64,000 nucleotides of DNA from Cellulomonas sp. JH27-2 (GCF_014837175.1 NZ_JACYFR010000003.1:434001-498000), one strand, 5' to 3'. Counted from the first letter of the stretch, positions 33,557 to 43,313 are shown. Program-made: numbers and translations. Notes: a model not told the origin generated them from the sequence alone.

Positions 33557-34184
33557 GGTCGGTCGGCTGTCGGTTCCGGCGCGTGGACCGTCGACCGGCC
33601 CCGCGTAGCGCGACGACGACGGCGAGGGGCCAGAGCGCCTGCGCACCCGCGACGACCCGCTCGGTGAGCCCCACGGCGGTTCCCTCCGTCTGCAGCTCGA
33701 CGACAAAGACCGCCAGCAGGCCGACGAGCGCCGCCGACGCCGCCGCACCGACCGCCGGGTGCAGGATCCCGCGCTGCCCGCGCCGCGCCGACGCCGCCGG
33801 CCACAGCGCGAGCGCGCCGAAGCCCACGGCGGCCGCGATCCCGTGCGCCCGCGGGTGCGCGTCGACGGGCAGGAGGGCCACCGCCAGCGTCGCGGCGCCG
33901 CCGAGCCCGTGGAGCAGCCGCCCGCTGGTCGGCACGGGTCGTAGGCCCGCCGCCGTGACCAGGTGCGCGGCCCCGGTCACGGCGAGGCCGGCGGTCATGA
34001 TCCCGGGTTGGTGCGCGGACGTCGCGGCCAGGTCGCTGATGGTCTCGCGGACGGCGTCGAAGGACGGTTGCCGGGAGGCGGCGACCGTCCAGCCTCCGAT
34101 CATCGCGACGGGCGCCGCGAGCGCGCTGGCGAGCGCCCAACCAGGCACCTCGTCGGCGTGACGCGGTTCGAGTGGTGTGGTCAC
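33543..34184 (-). CDS. DUF998-like membrane protein with poly-C start context
   Basis: 213 residues from the GTG at 34184. About six hydrophobic segments: WALASALAAPVAMIGGWTVA, then ETISDLAA (the D-x-I-S-x-L pattern of DUF998), MTAGLAVTGAAHLVTAAGL and so on. Loops carry the Asp/Glu, Arg and His typical of this small integral-membrane family of unknown function. The start codon is preceded directly by 11 cytosines and then AGGAAGG, an arrangement that could make translation length-dependent. Confidence 0.72.
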   Translation of the reverse strand: MTTPLEPRHADEVPGWALASALAAPVAMIGGWTVAASRQPSFDAVRETISDLAATSAHQPGIMTAGLAVTGAAHLVTAAGLRPVPTSGRLLHGLGGAATLAVALLPVDAHPRAHGIAAAVGFGALALWPAASARRGQRGILHPAVGAAASAALVGLLAVFVVELQTEGTAVGLTERVVAGAQALWPLAVVVALRGAGRRSTRRNRQPTDLSRP

Positions 34185-34202
34185 GGGGGGGGGGGCCTTC
34201 CT
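34185..34202 (-). promoter_or_regulatory. C11 homopolymer between AGGAAGG and a GTG start
   Basis: On the minus strand AGGAAGG (34202-34196), eleven C, then GTG (34184). The tract length sets the ribosome-binding-site spacing, so slipped-strand changes would alter translation. The tract is seen directly; regulation is inference. Confidence 0.5.
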
Positions 34203-34336
34203 GGCTCTGGGGGGCCGCGCGGGCTGCGGCAACCGTAGGCCAACGGCCTCGAGCGGGGTGAGGAAGGCCGCTGGAGGATCGCGGGGAGCGGGGTTGGCTG
34301 AGGGTCGAGCGACGCGCACGGACGGGCGTCGAGGTG

Positions 34337-34777
34337 TCAGAGCTCGACGGTCACGACGGCGCGCGCCCGCTCGAGATCGGCGCGCCACTCCGACGCCTCG
34401 GTGTCGGTCAGTGCGGTGGCGATGCGTACGGGCAGCGCCCGCGACCCGTCGGTCACCTGCTCGGCGAGCTCGCGGGTGACTCCGCGGGCGCGCAGTGCTC
34501 GGGCGACCCGCGCGGGCGCGGGCCCAAGACCGACGAGCGTGACGCGTCCCAGGGCGTTGTCGTCGGCGTCGGGCAGATGGTCGATGGGCGTCGGCGGCCA
34601 CAGACGACGTTCGGCCCAGTTCCCTGCAGCGACCAGCAGTGCCATCGCCGCCACCCAGATGAGCCATGGGAGAAGGTCGGAGTCGAGCGTGTGGAGCAGT
34701 GTGAGGATGAGCGGATAGGTCAGCGTGTAGGCGACGGCGACGATGAGTGCTCGGCGCCATCCGTGGGCCTTACCCAT
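34337..34777 (-). CDS. two-helix membrane protein with L7/L12 C-terminal-like domain
   Basis: 146 residues. Two transmembrane segments (about 10-32 and 36-54) precede a cytoplasmic domain from about residue 75. Its pattern, VTLVGLGPAPARVARALRAR, then ELAEQVTDGSRALPVRIATA and EASEWRADLERARAVVTVEL, follows the ribosomal L7/L12 C-terminal fold: V-x-L, helix, VxxGxxxLPxxI, then a helix with the ERAxAxVxVEL ending. No link to translation is implied. The start ATG follows a GGGG-rich site. Confidence 0.7.
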   Translation of the reverse strand: MGKAHGWRRALIVAVAYTLTYPLILTLLHTLDSDLLPWLIWVAAMALLVAAGNWAERRLWPPTPIDHLPDADDNALGRVTLVGLGPAPARVARALRARGVTRELAEQVTDGSRALPVRIATALTDTEASEWRADLERARAVVTVEL

Positions 34778-34898
34778 GCGGGTCCCCTTCGTGCCGCGGC
34801 GCACGGACGCCGAGCTGGATCGCTCCACGAGCCTAGCCATGCCTCCACGGAGTCGCCTCTGACGTTCCGCTGTGGGTGGGATGGGGGAAGGTGGGGGC

Positions 34899-36692
34899 GT
34901 GCTGATCGTCGTCGTGCCCGGAGCGTCGTCGGCGGGCGGTGACGCGGACGACGCGACGCCCCTCGTCGGCGTCCGGCGCGTCGGGCAGGACGTCGCGCCG
35001 CACGGTGTGGTCGGGGAGGACCGGTCCGTGCGGTGGGTGTGGGACGACACCGCGCACTGGTACTCGCGCCTGCTGGCCGACGGCGTCCGGGTGGAGCGCT
35101 GCCTGGACCTGCGGCTCGCGCACCGCGTGCTGCGCGACTCGCTCACGTCGGCCGGCTCCGTGCTGGCCCGGCGAGCGTCCGGGCCGTTCGACGCCCCGGC
35201 CGAGCAGGGCGACGCGCTCGCCGGGCCCGACGCGCCGGTCGCGCTGTTCGAGGTGCGCGCGCCGCGTGAGCGGCCCGACGAGGCCGCGCTGCTCGCGGAG
35301 GTCGCGGACCAGGACGCCGCGCTCGCGGGACCGGGACCGGACGTGCGCGCGGCTGCCGCCGGCCGGGGCGCCGGTCCCGACGTCGGCCCCGCCCACGCGC
35401 GGCTGCGGCTGCTGGTCGCCGCGGAGTCGGCGGGCGCGCTCGCGGCCGCGGAGATGCGGCACGCCGGCCTGCCGTGGGACCGGGAGGTGCACGACCGGCT
35501 CCTGACCGACGCGCTCGGACCGCGGCAGGGTGACGCGCGCCCGCCGCGGATGGAGGAGCTCGCCGCCCGGATCCGTGCCGAGCTCGGCGCGCCGCGCCTC
35601 AACCCCGACTCGATGCCCGACGTGCTGCGCGAGCTGCGCCGCAACGGCCTGCCCGTCACCTCCACCAGCAAGTGGGAGCTCGCAGGCGTGGACCACCCGG
35701 TGGTCGAGCCCCTGCTCGCCTACAAGAAGCTGTCCCGCCTGCACACCGCCAACGGCTGGGCGTGGCTGGACCGGTGGGTGCCGGACGGACGCTTCCGTCC
35801 CGACTACGTGGTGGCCGGCGTCGTCACCGGCCGGTGGGGCTCCAGCGGCGGCGGCGCCCAGCAGCTCCCGAAGCAGGTGCGCCGGGCCGTCCGTGCCGAC
35901 GACGGGTGGCGCCTGGTGGTGGCCGACGCGGCGCAGCTCGAGCCGCGCGTGCTGGCCGGGCTGGCGCGCGACGACCGGATGGCCGAGGCGGGCCACGGCC
36001 GGGATCTGTACCAGGGGATGGTCGACGCGGGCGTCGTCGCGTCCCGGGACCAGGCGAAGGTCGGGATGCTCGGCGCGCTGTACGGCGGGACGACGGGCTC
36101 GTCGGCCGCGGTCCTGCCGCGGTTGACGCGCGCGTTCCCCGCCGCGCTCGGCCACGTCGAGGCCGCTGCTCGTGCGGGGGAGCGCGGCGAGGCCGTCACC
36201 ACCCTGCTGGGCCGCACCTCCCCCCGGCCGGGCGTGGGCTGGGCGCAGGTGCAGGCCGCAGCGCTCGGGGGAGCGCCGGGCGACGACGATGCCGGTCCCG
36301 CGGCCGCAGGGTCCGCCGACCCGGCCGGCCAGGAGGCCAGGGCCCGCGCCCAGTCCCGCGCGTGGGGCCGGTTCACCCGCAACTTCGTCGTTCAGGGCAC
36401 CGCGGCCGAGTGGGCGCTGTGCTGGATCGCCGAGGTGCGCCGCAGGTTGTGGGCGCTCGGTGAGGCGGGGGAGCCGAGCCGGGCGCCGGCTCCCTTCGCT
36501 CGCCGTCCGCACCTGGTCTACTTCCTGCACGACGAGCTGGTGGTCCACGCGCCCGAGCAGCTCGCGGACGCGGTCGCGGTCGAGGTGCGCGAGGCGGCCG
36601 TCGCCGCCGGCCGGCTGCTGTTCCGCGACTACCCTGTGGACTTTCCCCTCAGCCTCGCCGTCGTCCGCTCGTACGCCGACGCGAAGGGCTGA
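34899..36692 (+). CDS. stand-alone family A DNA polymerase (bifunctional 3'-5' exonuclease/polymerase annotation)
   Basis: 597 residues from GTG. The polymerase domain has motif A as VADAAQLEPRVLAGLARDD, motif B as RDQAKVGMLGALYGGTTG, and motif C as YFLHDELVVHAP. There is no 5' nuclease domain and the N-terminal 200 residues, the exonuclease-like part, lack an obvious D-x-E exonuclease I motif (RWVWDDTAHWYSRLLAD is what remains). It is the actinobacterial PolA-like group. It would fill gaps or take part in repair alongside a full polA elsewhere. Convergent with pstB, 3 bp apart. Confidence 0.9.
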   Translation: MLIVVVPGASSAGGDADDATPLVGVRRVGQDVAPHGVVGEDRSVRWVWDDTAHWYSRLLADGVRVERCLDLRLAHRVLRDSLTSAGSVLARRASGPFDAPAEQGDALAGPDAPVALFEVRAPRERPDEAALLAEVADQDAALAGPGPDVRAAAAGRGAGPDVGPAHARLRLLVAAESAGALAAAEMRHAGLPWDREVHDRLLTDALGPRQGDARPPRMEELAARIRAELGAPRLNPDSMPDVLRELRRNGLPVTSTSKWELAGVDHPVVEPLLAYKKLSRLHTANGWAWLDRWVPDGRFRPDYVVAGVVTGRWGSSGGGAQQLPKQVRRAVRADDGWRLVVADAAQLEPRVLAGLARDDRMAEAGHGRDLYQGMVDAGVVASRDQAKVGMLGALYGGTTGSSAAVLPRLTRAFPAALGHVEAAARAGERGEAVTTLLGRTSPRPGVGWAQVQAAALGGAPGDDDAGPAAAGSADPAGQEARARAQSRAWGRFTRNFVVQGTAAEWALCWIAEVRRRLWALGEAGEPSRAPAPFARRPHLVYFLHDELVVHAPEQLADAVAVEVREAAVAAGRLLFRDYPVDFPLSLAVVRSYADAKG

Positions 36693-36695
36693 TGC

Positions 36696-37634
36696 TCAGC
36701 CGAACCGGCCGTTGACGTAGTCCTCGGTGCGCGGGTCGGCGGGGGAGCCGAACATCTGCGCCGTGGGGCCGTGCTCGACGATGCCGCCGGGTGTGCCCTG
36801 CTCGGCGAGGAAGAACGCGCACTGGTCGGAGACGCGGGCGGCCTGCTGCATGTTGTGCGTGACGATCACGATCGTCACCTCGCCGCGCAACGCACCGATC
36901 GTCTCCTCGACCCGGCGGGTGGAGGTCGGGTCCAGGGCCGAGCACGGCTCGTCCATGAGCAGCACCTGGGGGCGCACGGCGAGCGAGCGCGCGATGCACA
37001 GGCGCTGCTGCTGCCCGCCGGACAGGCCACCACCGGGGGAGCGGAGCCGGTCCTTGACCTCCGACCACAGGCCGGCGCGGGTCAACGACTCCTCGACGAG
37101 CGCGGCCCGGTCGGCCGCGGAGACCCGGACGCCGGTGAGCGCGAGCCCCGCGGTGACGTTGTCCTGGATCGACATGGCGGGGAAGGGGTTGGGCTTCTGG
37201 AAGACCATGCCGATGCTGCGTCGGGCGTCGGTGACGCGGCGCGCGGGGTCGTAGATGTCCTGCCCGTCGAGGAGCACCTCACCGGCGAGCGACGCGGACG
37301 GCACCAGCTCGTGCATCCGGTTGAGGATCCGCAGGAACGTCGACTTGCCGCACCCCGACGGGCCGATCAGCGCGGTGACGTGCCCCGCGGGCATGGCGAG
37401 CGACACGCGCTCGAGCACCTTGTGCGTCCCGAACCACGCCGAGATCGATCGCGCGTCGAGCGCCACGCGGGTCCCGAGGCCGGTCGGCGTGGGGACGCCC
37501 GTCGGGACGGGGGGCAGCAGCTGCGTCGCGTCGTCGGGCAGCGCGGGCGCCTCGGGGGCGACGGCGACGAACGAGTCCACGGTCATGGACGCACGATGAC
37601 GCACGGACGTGGCGTCAGGGTGAACAGCGGGCAT
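36696..37634 (-). CDS. pstB: phosphate ABC transporter ATP-binding protein PstB
   Basis: 312 residues. Walker [22 protein letters not shown]-loop [18 protein letters not shown] (the KPNPFP stretch is characteristic of PstB), signature [16 protein letters not shown] and Walker [13 protein letters not shown]. The first 60 residues are an extra Pro/Ala-rich lead-in; ATG 37634 has GAAGG upstream, ATG 37586 is the alternative. It is last in the operon, 10 bp after the sortase-like gene, rather than beside pstA as is usual. Confidence 0.96.
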   Translation of the reverse strand: MPAVHPDATSVRHRASMTVDSFVAVAPEAPALPDDATQLLPPVPTGVPTPTGLGTRVALDARSISAWFGTHKVLERVSLAMPAGHVTALIGPSGCGKSTFLRILNRMHELVPSASLAGEVLLDGQDIYDPARRVTDARRSIGMVFQKPNPFPAMSIQDNVTAGLALTGVRVSAADRAALVEESLTRAGLWSEVKDRLRSPGGGLSGGQQQRLCIARSLAVRPQVLLMDEPCSALDPTSTRRVEETIGALRGEVTIVIVTHNMQQAARVSDQCAFFLAEQGTPGGIVEHGPTAQMFGSPADPRTEDYVNGRFG

Positions 37635-37644
37635 CGGTTGGCCT

Positions 37645-38541
37645 TCACACCAGGTTGGGCAGGACGACGAAGACCTGCTGGGCGACGAGGGTGGCGCAGA
37701 CGAGGACGAGCGGGACGCCGACGACCCACGCCTGCCACCGCCCCCACCAGCGGGACAGGAACGTGACGAGCACGGCGCTCGCGGTCAGGGCGGCGAGCGC
37801 GAGAACGAGCAGGGGCCACGCGCCGGCGTCGCCGGCGAAGGCGGCCTCGTCGTCGCCCAGGACGGTCCGCGACAGGACGGCGCGCGGGGTGGGGAAGGCC
37901 TCGCCGACGAGTGTCGCGTCGACCCGCAGCACGCCCGTGGGGGCCCAGCGCGGGCCGGTCGCGCCGACGAGCGTCAGACGCCCGGCGCCCGCGGGCAGCA
38001 CGTCGGGCAGCGGGTCGCCCGCGCGCCGCAGGCCCGCGACGGCGTAGGTCGCGGTGCCCTGGCCGGTGACCGTGGTGATGACGTCGCCCACTCGGAGCTC
38101 GCCGATCCTGCCGAACACCCCGCCGTACGCTCCGTGCCGTCCCATCAGCACCACGGCGCCGGCCTGGCCGGGCAGCACGGTGTCGCGCCGGTGGCCGGGC
38201 CCGGACTGCAGGATCGTCGACGTCGTCCCCTCGAGGACCACGTCGTCCAGGTCGAGCCGCGGGATGGAGACGGTCGCGACCGGCGCGCCCGGTTCGATCA
38301 GGTGGTCGGCCGGGGTGACCTGGCCGACGGGTGCGGTGCCCGCGGCCAGCTGGGCGCGGAATGCCCAGCCGGCCACGTGCTGGTCCCGCTCGTAGCGCAG
38401 CGGGGAGAGGACCAGCGCATACGCCACGACGCCCAGCGCCAGAGCCGCGACGATCAGCAGGCTGGTGCCCACCAGGCGAGAGCGCTCGCTGGCGGGGACG
38501 GGCCGGATCGCGGCGTCCAGGCTGGGCATCGTGGTCGTCAT
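37645..38541 (-). CDS. sortase-fold membrane protein lacking the catalytic cysteine
   Basis: 298 residues. One transmembrane segment at about 25-45, a sortase-like beta-barrel ([20 protein letters not shown], then [20 protein letters not shown] with the His position), and two C-terminal hydrophobic segments (about 243-263, 275-295). Where sortases have T-L-x-T-C, it reads [11 protein letters not shown]: the Cys is missing. The only Cys in the protein lies in the last membrane helix. The Arg in [10 protein letters not shown] is kept. So it cannot be a normal transpeptidase. Sits in the pst operon, 1 bp from its upstream gene. Role unknown. Confidence 0.78.
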   Translation of the reverse strand: MTTTMPSLDAAIRPVPASERSRLVGTSLLIVAALALGVVAYALVLSPLRYERDQHVAGWAFRAQLAAGTAPVGQVTPADHLIEPGAPVATVSIPRLDLDDVVLEGTTSTILQSGPGHRRDTVLPGQAGAVVLMGRHGAYGGVFGRIGELRVGDVITTVTGQGTATYAVAGLRRAGDPLPDVLPAGAGRLTLVGATGPRWAPTGVLRVDATLVGEAFPTPRAVLSRTVLGDDEAAFAGDAGAWPLLVLALAALTASAVLVTFLSRWWGRWQAWVVGVPLVLVCATLVAQQVFVVLPNLV

Positions 38542-38542
38542 G

Positions 38543-40600
38543 TCAGCGCTTCTGCGTGACGGTCTTGGCGGCGGACGACTTGCCCGCGACCGTGGAGGAG
38601 CCCGAGTAGGTCACGACGAGCTTGTGCTTGCCGGCCTTGAGCTTGGGCAGTTTCACCGTGGCCTTGCCGTTCCTGAGCGTGACCGTCTTCACCGACTTCT
38701 TGCCGTCCTTGACGGTGACCTTGCCGGTCGCCGTGACGCCGGTCGCGGAGACCTTGACCTTCAGCGTCGCGTACTTGCCCTTGGCCACGGACTTCGGTGC
38801 GACGACCGAGACGCTGGGGGTCGCCTTGGCGACCCTCACCGTCACGACCGAGCTGGTGCTGCTCTTCACCGTCGACGGGCTCGAGGACGTGAAGACGGCC
38901 TTGACCGCGTACAAGGTCTTGGTGGCCTTCCAGGTCAGCTTCGCCTTGGCGGACGCGACCTTGATCGTGCCGAGCTTCTTGCTGCCGTCGTAGAACGCGA
39001 CCGAGCCGGCGTGCGTCTTGCTCGCGGACACGGTGGCCGTGACCGTGAAGGACCTGCCGACGACGGGCTTCGCGCTGACCGTGGCCTTGGTGGTCGACGC
39101 GACCGCGACGACGGGCTTGGTCGTGGCGGTGGGCGTCGGGGTCGGGGTGACCGGCGCCGTGACCGTGAGGTCCACGACCGGCGAGGTCGACGCGCCCACA
39201 CCGGCCAGGTTCGGCAGGAAGACGGCCGACAGCGGCAGCGAGCCCGCGGTCTTCGTCGGGACCTGGACCGTGCCCGTGCTGCTGCCGGCGGCCACGGCGC
39301 CCGACGCGAGGAGCGTGGAGCCCGTGTAGATGCGGACCGTGCCGCCGCCCTGGCCGTAGGACGACGTGGTCACGGTGGCCGTGACGGACTTGCCGGCGGC
39401 GACCGAGCTGGCGCCGAGCGTCAGGCCGGTCTCCGAGGCCGATGCCTTGTAGGCGCGCAGCGAGTCGTCGCCGCAGCCGTCGCCCAGCAGGCCGAAGCCG
39501 AACGCCGTGATGGTCGCGCTCTGCTGGCAGACCCGCGAACCCGTCCCGACGAACGTCTTGGCGATCTCCGAGGTCGGGTCGTCGGCCAGGACCGAGGGGA
39601 CGATGTTGTAGACCGGGCGCGTGTACGCGTTGAACCCGGGGTTCAGGGCGTACGAGGTGCCCGAGCCGGTGGTGGCGACGTTGCCGTCGACCGCGTTGAT
39701 GCGGACGGAGTCACGCAGGTCCGTCGTCTCGCCGTTGGCCTGGGCCACCCACTGCGCGATGGAGAACGGCGCGATCGCGCCGGCGTCCTGCGCGGCCGTA
39801 CCGCTGACGAGCGCGCCACCCTGGTGCTCCTGGACGGCGGTGCCGGTGAAGTCCTTGTCCTTGAGGTTGGCGTAGGTGCCGGCGGAGATGTCCGACTCGG
39901 TGACGCCGACCTTGCCCAGCCAGAAGCTGCGCGTGCCGGAGCCGGCTGCCGGGATGAACGTCGTGATGTCCGTGACGACGTCGCCGGTCGCGGCCACGTA
40001 GGACGGACCCTGCAGCGTCGTGCTGTCGCCGTTGACGACGACCTTGGTCAGCTCGCCCTTGAAGATCGAGGTGATCTGCGCCTTGCTCAGGTTGGCCGGG
40101 ATCACGCTGTTGGGTGCGGTGGCGTACGACACGGCGTCGAGCGCGAACGGCACGTAGGTGAGCACGCCGTCCTGGGCCACGTCAGCCGCGCCGGGACCGC
40201 CCGAGCTGCGGGCGAACTGGACCTGACCGGCGATCGCGGAGGTCGTGACAGGCACCGCGGCGCTGTTGAAGACGGGGATGTTGGCCGTCTCCGTCTGGCC
40301 GATGGCGACGCGCAGCAGGTCGCGGCCGCCGCCCGAGTTGTTGGCGCGGGGGACGGCCGTGCCGCCCGTGCGCGTCGTCACCGAGGCGCTGCCGGTCGCG
40401 TCGTAGGACGCGATGACGCCGCCGCCGATGGCCGTGGCGAGACCGCCGACGACGCTCTGCGTGGTGTCCGAGCCGAGGCCGGCGAGCGTCCCGAAGGACC
40501 CCGTGGCCGGGTCCGCGCTGGCGGGCGCGACGATGCTGCCGAGCGCGAGCGCGGCGAGACCGGCGCACAGGCCGGCCTTCGCGAAGGCTGTGACCTTCAT
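38543..40600 (-). CDS. secreted PstS-like substrate-binding protein with Ig-like repeats
   Basis: 685 residues. Signal peptide KVTAFAKAGLCAGLAALALG ending near ASA. Residues about 30-385 form a substrate-binding domain: LAGLGSDTTQSVVGGLATA, QVQFARSSGG and the anion-loop-like FIPAAGSGTRSFWLG. After a Pro/Thr linker (TPTPTPTATTKPVVAVASTT) come at least two Big_3_5-type Ig domains (FTVTATVSASKTHAGSVAFY; KVKVSATGVTATGKVTVKDG). No wall-sorting signal at the end. Downstream of the pstS-like gene, gap 112 bp. A surface phosphate or anion binder is the natural guess. Confidence 0.82.
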   Translation of the reverse strand: MKVTAFAKAGLCAGLAALALGSIVAPASADPATGSFGTLAGLGSDTTQSVVGGLATAIGGGVIASYDATGSASVTTRTGGTAVPRANNSGGGRDLLRVAIGQTETANIPVFNSAAVPVTTSAIAGQVQFARSSGGPGAADVAQDGVLTYVPFALDAVSYATAPNSVIPANLSKAQITSIFKGELTKVVVNGDSTTLQGPSYVAATGDVVTDITTFIPAAGSGTRSFWLGKVGVTESDISAGTYANLKDKDFTGTAVQEHQGGALVSGTAAQDAGAIAPFSIAQWVAQANGETTDLRDSVRINAVDGNVATTGSGTSYALNPGFNAYTRPVYNIVPSVLADDPTSEIAKTFVGTGSRVCQQSATITAFGFGLLGDGCGDDSLRAYKASASETGLTLGASSVAAGKSVTATVTTSSYGQGGGTVRIYTGSTLLASGAVAAGSSTGTVQVPTKTAGSLPLSAVFLPNLAGVGASTSPVVDLTVTAPVTPTPTPTATTKPVVAVASTTKATVSAKPVVGRSFTVTATVSASKTHAGSVAFYDGSKKLGTIKVASAKAKLTWKATKTLYAVKAVFTSSSPSTVKSSTSSVVTVRVAKATPSVSVVAPKSVAKGKYATLKVKVSATGVTATGKVTVKDGKKSVKTVTLRNGKATVKLPKLKAGKHKLVVTYSGSSTVAGKSSAAKTVTQKR

Positions 40601-40712
40601 CTGACTGTTCCTCTCGAGGCAGGAAAAGATTGCGCGCGGGACCCGCGGCAGGGCCGAATCTAGGACGGCTGGGAAAACAGTCGACGACTACCGGAACAAC
40701 ACCGGCCGCCGG

Positions 40713-43313
40713 TCACGAGAAATCAGTTTCGAATTCGCCCTCACGCAATGCCTGGACGCGCGCCCGGCGCATCAGGACGGGCCCGGCCACCGCGCACGCG
40801 GCACCCAGCCCGGTCGAGCCCACCAGGCCCAGCCGCGCGGTGCCCACGTCGGTGCCGCCGGTGCGGATGGGGTCGCCCGCCGTGCTCTCGCCGGTGTCGG
40901 GGTCGGGTGCGGGGGTCGAGGCCGAGGTTGGCCCGGAGGGCGTCGTGGGTACGGGGACGGGCGCCGGGTCGGAGCCGGGGTCCTGCGAGCCGGGCGCCGC
41001 CGCGGGCGCGGTCGGGGTCGATGTCGGTGTCGGGTCGGGCGTCGCGGCGGCCGTCGCGGTCGGCGTCGGCGACGGGGTCGCGGTGGGTCTCGCGGTCGCC
41101 GCGGGCGGGCACAGCTTCGCGACCGCCGCCGGGTCGTCGAGCAGGTCCGCCACGGCCGTCAGGTCGTCCCGCTGCGAGGCGCCGAGCGGCAGGTAGCCGC
41201 GCGGGAGCGCCCCCTTGCTCTCACCGGGCACCTGACCCGTCGAGCCCGCGTACCGAAGGAACGTCGCGTAGTCGCTGCGCTGGTCAGCACTGGCGGAGCA
41301 GACCGGGACGGCCGCGTAGTCGACGAGCGTGAGCGGGTAGGCCCCGCGCACGCGCGTGTCGGCGTCGGTGACGCGGACGCCGTCGACCCTGACCATCGCG
41401 TCGACGGCCGCCTGCATCGTGTCGTCGTCGGCCGCCAGGGCCTGGCCCGCGGCGTTCACCAGGCGTGCGGTGCGCAGGCCGTAGCGCTGCGCGGACGCCA
41501 GGTCGGTCAGTGCCATCGAGAAGCGGCTGCCGGGCAGCTGTGCGCCCGACGACGTGAAGCCCGGGGGCAGCTTGTTCACGTCCCAGACGATCTTGGCGCC
41601 CGCGTTGGCCTTCTGCGTGCGGCTGGCGGCGTCGGCCATGTCGTTCGTGTAGGGGCGCAGGTCGAGCGTGCCGTACCCGGGGGCGGGCACGCTGTCGTCC
41701 TGCCGGTAGGTGCTCAGGTCGGCCTTGGGGAAGCTGTCGAGGTTCGGGTCGTGCGTCAGGTCGAGGTCGGCGTAGACGGGGTTGACCGTCATGCCGTACT
41801 CGTCGGGCTCGCCCTGCAGGAATGCGCGCGCGAACGGGTCCGCAATGACCCAGTGCCACAATTGTGCGTAGGCGTCGGAGGTGCCCAGCCCGACCATCAG
41901 GCCGTCCGGCCCGGCGGTGTGCACGAATTGTTCGAGCTCGGGATTCAGTGCGATGAATTCCGGGTCGTTGACGATGCTGCGCGGATTGTCGGTGAGCGGC
42001 TTTCCGGAGCCGCCGCCCGGGACGTCCGCGCGGTAGGACTGCGTGAGCAGCTTGGCCACGAGACGCGGGTTCAGCACCAGGTCGTCCAGCGCCGTGCCGT
42101 CGCGCTCGCTCAGCGAGCTGCCCAGCTTGTACTGCCGATCGATCGTGTAGGCGATGACCAGGGCGGTCTGCACCACGGGTGCGTACCGGACCGGCTCGTC
42201 GGGGGCCGGGTCCAGCGGGGCGTTGACCACCGCCAACCGCGACGCGCCGCTCACCGTGCTCGTGAGCTGCGACCGGGCCTCGTCGTCGCCGATCTGCGAG
42301 TACCCGTACGTCGTCCCCGTGCCGCACAGCGCGGACTGCCAGGAGGTCATCGCGTCGGAGAACAGCTCGTTGCCCACCAGCCGCTGCTCGGCGTTGCCGA
42401 GCGCGCACGACGAGCCGATGGCCGCGAACTGCAGCGGGAACACCATGCGGTGCGACCACGCCGTCGCCGACAGCGGCGACCCGACGATCGAGCCGCCGGG
42501 GGACTGCTCGGCGAGCGTCCCGTTGGCGTTGGTCTCACCGCGCGGCACGACGACGAGCCAGCACGAGCGCGGCGCGCCCGACGCGAGCGCCTCGCCGCAG
42601 CCCAGGTGCGGCGCCTCGAGGGAGGTCTGGATCTCCATGTTCGCGGTACCCGTGCCGTCCGTGCCGGTGCGGGCCGCGGTGATCTCGTTGGTCGAGGCGG
42701 ACGTGAAGTAGTCGGCCACGTCGGTCACGGGGCTCCCGCCGACCGGCGTGAACGGGACCGTGTACGCCTTGAGGTTCGGGTTCGTCAGCGGCGGGGGCAC
42801 GAGGTGCGCGGCGTCGTACGCCTGCTGCGGGTCCTCGCCGCGCTTGAGGCCGCGCTGCGCGGTGCGCTCGCCCACCAGGTTGTTCAGGCCCGGGTTGGGT
42901 GCACCCCACTGGCACTGATCGGGCGTCGGGCCGGACGCGTCGTCGCCCCAGCACTGCATGATCTGCAGGTAGTCGTACGAGAACTGGCCGGCCGACGTGG
43001 GCCGCCCGCCCTTCCAGTCCACCGTGACGCTCTGGTGGGACAGGTTGCGCGTCTGGCTGACCGTGACCTCGAGGCGCGAGAAGGCCGCGTAGTCCGGGTC
43101 GTGCGGGTCGCGGTCGCCGACGAGCGACGGGTCCGACCAGGCCTGCGTCGAAGGGGAGTCGCCCGCGACGCTCTGCACGACGGCCGACGACGCACGCTCG
43201 GCCGCCTCGGACGCCGCTCCCGTGGCGACCAGCAGCGTCGCCCCCAGCGAGGTCGCCGCGAGCCCGACGACCGTCAGCCACGCGCCCGTGCGGCGCAGGC
43301 GTGCGGCGTTCAC
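40713..43313 (-). CDS. large membrane-anchored PstS-like surface protein
   Basis: 866 residues from GTG, overlapping the upstream pstS stop by 4 bp (GTGA). One N-terminal signal segment (TGAWLTVVGLAATSLGATLL), a long extracytoplasmic region with paired cysteines, periplasmic-binding-like stretches (VTDVADYFTSASTNEITAAR, LTDNPRSIVNDPEFIALNPE), a Pro/Thr linker (SPTPTATAAATPDPTPTSTP) and a C-terminal membrane segment (GLVGSTGLGAACAVAGPVLM) with a charged tail. Upstream of it the frame stays open by chance of composition and overlaps pstS; that part is not coding. Role probably in phosphate capture. Confidence 0.82.
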   Translation of the reverse strand: MNAARLRRTGAWLTVVGLAATSLGATLLVATGAASEAAERASSAVVQSVAGDSPSTQAWSDPSLVGDRDPHDPDYAAFSRLEVTVSQTRNLSHQSVTVDWKGGRPTSAGQFSYDYLQIMQCWGDDASGPTPDQCQWGAPNPGLNNLVGERTAQRGLKRGEDPQQAYDAAHLVPPPLTNPNLKAYTVPFTPVGGSPVTDVADYFTSASTNEITAARTGTDGTGTANMEIQTSLEAPHLGCGEALASGAPRSCWLVVVPRGETNANGTLAEQSPGGSIVGSPLSATAWSHRMVFPLQFAAIGSSCALGNAEQRLVGNELFSDAMTSWQSALCGTGTTYGYSQIGDDEARSQLTSTVSGASRLAVVNAPLDPAPDEPVRYAPVVQTALVIAYTIDRQYKLGSSLSERDGTALDDLVLNPRLVAKLLTQSYRADVPGGGSGKPLTDNPRSIVNDPEFIALNPELEQFVHTAGPDGLMVGLGTSDAYAQLWHWVIADPFARAFLQGEPDEYGMTVNPVYADLDLTHDPNLDSFPKADLSTYRQDDSVPAPGYGTLDLRPYTNDMADAASRTQKANAGAKIVWDVNKLPPGFTSSGAQLPGSRFSMALTDLASAQRYGLRTARLVNAAGQALAADDDTMQAAVDAMVRVDGVRVTDADTRVRGAYPLTLVDYAAVPVCSASADQRSDYATFLRYAGSTGQVPGESKGALPRGYLPLGASQRDDLTAVADLLDDPAAVAKLCPPAATARPTATPSPTPTATAAATPDPTPTSTPTAPAAAPGSQDPGSDPAPVPVPTTPSGPTSASTPAPDPDTGESTAGDPIRTGGTDVGTARLGLVGSTGLGAACAVAGPVLMRRARVQALREGEFETDFS

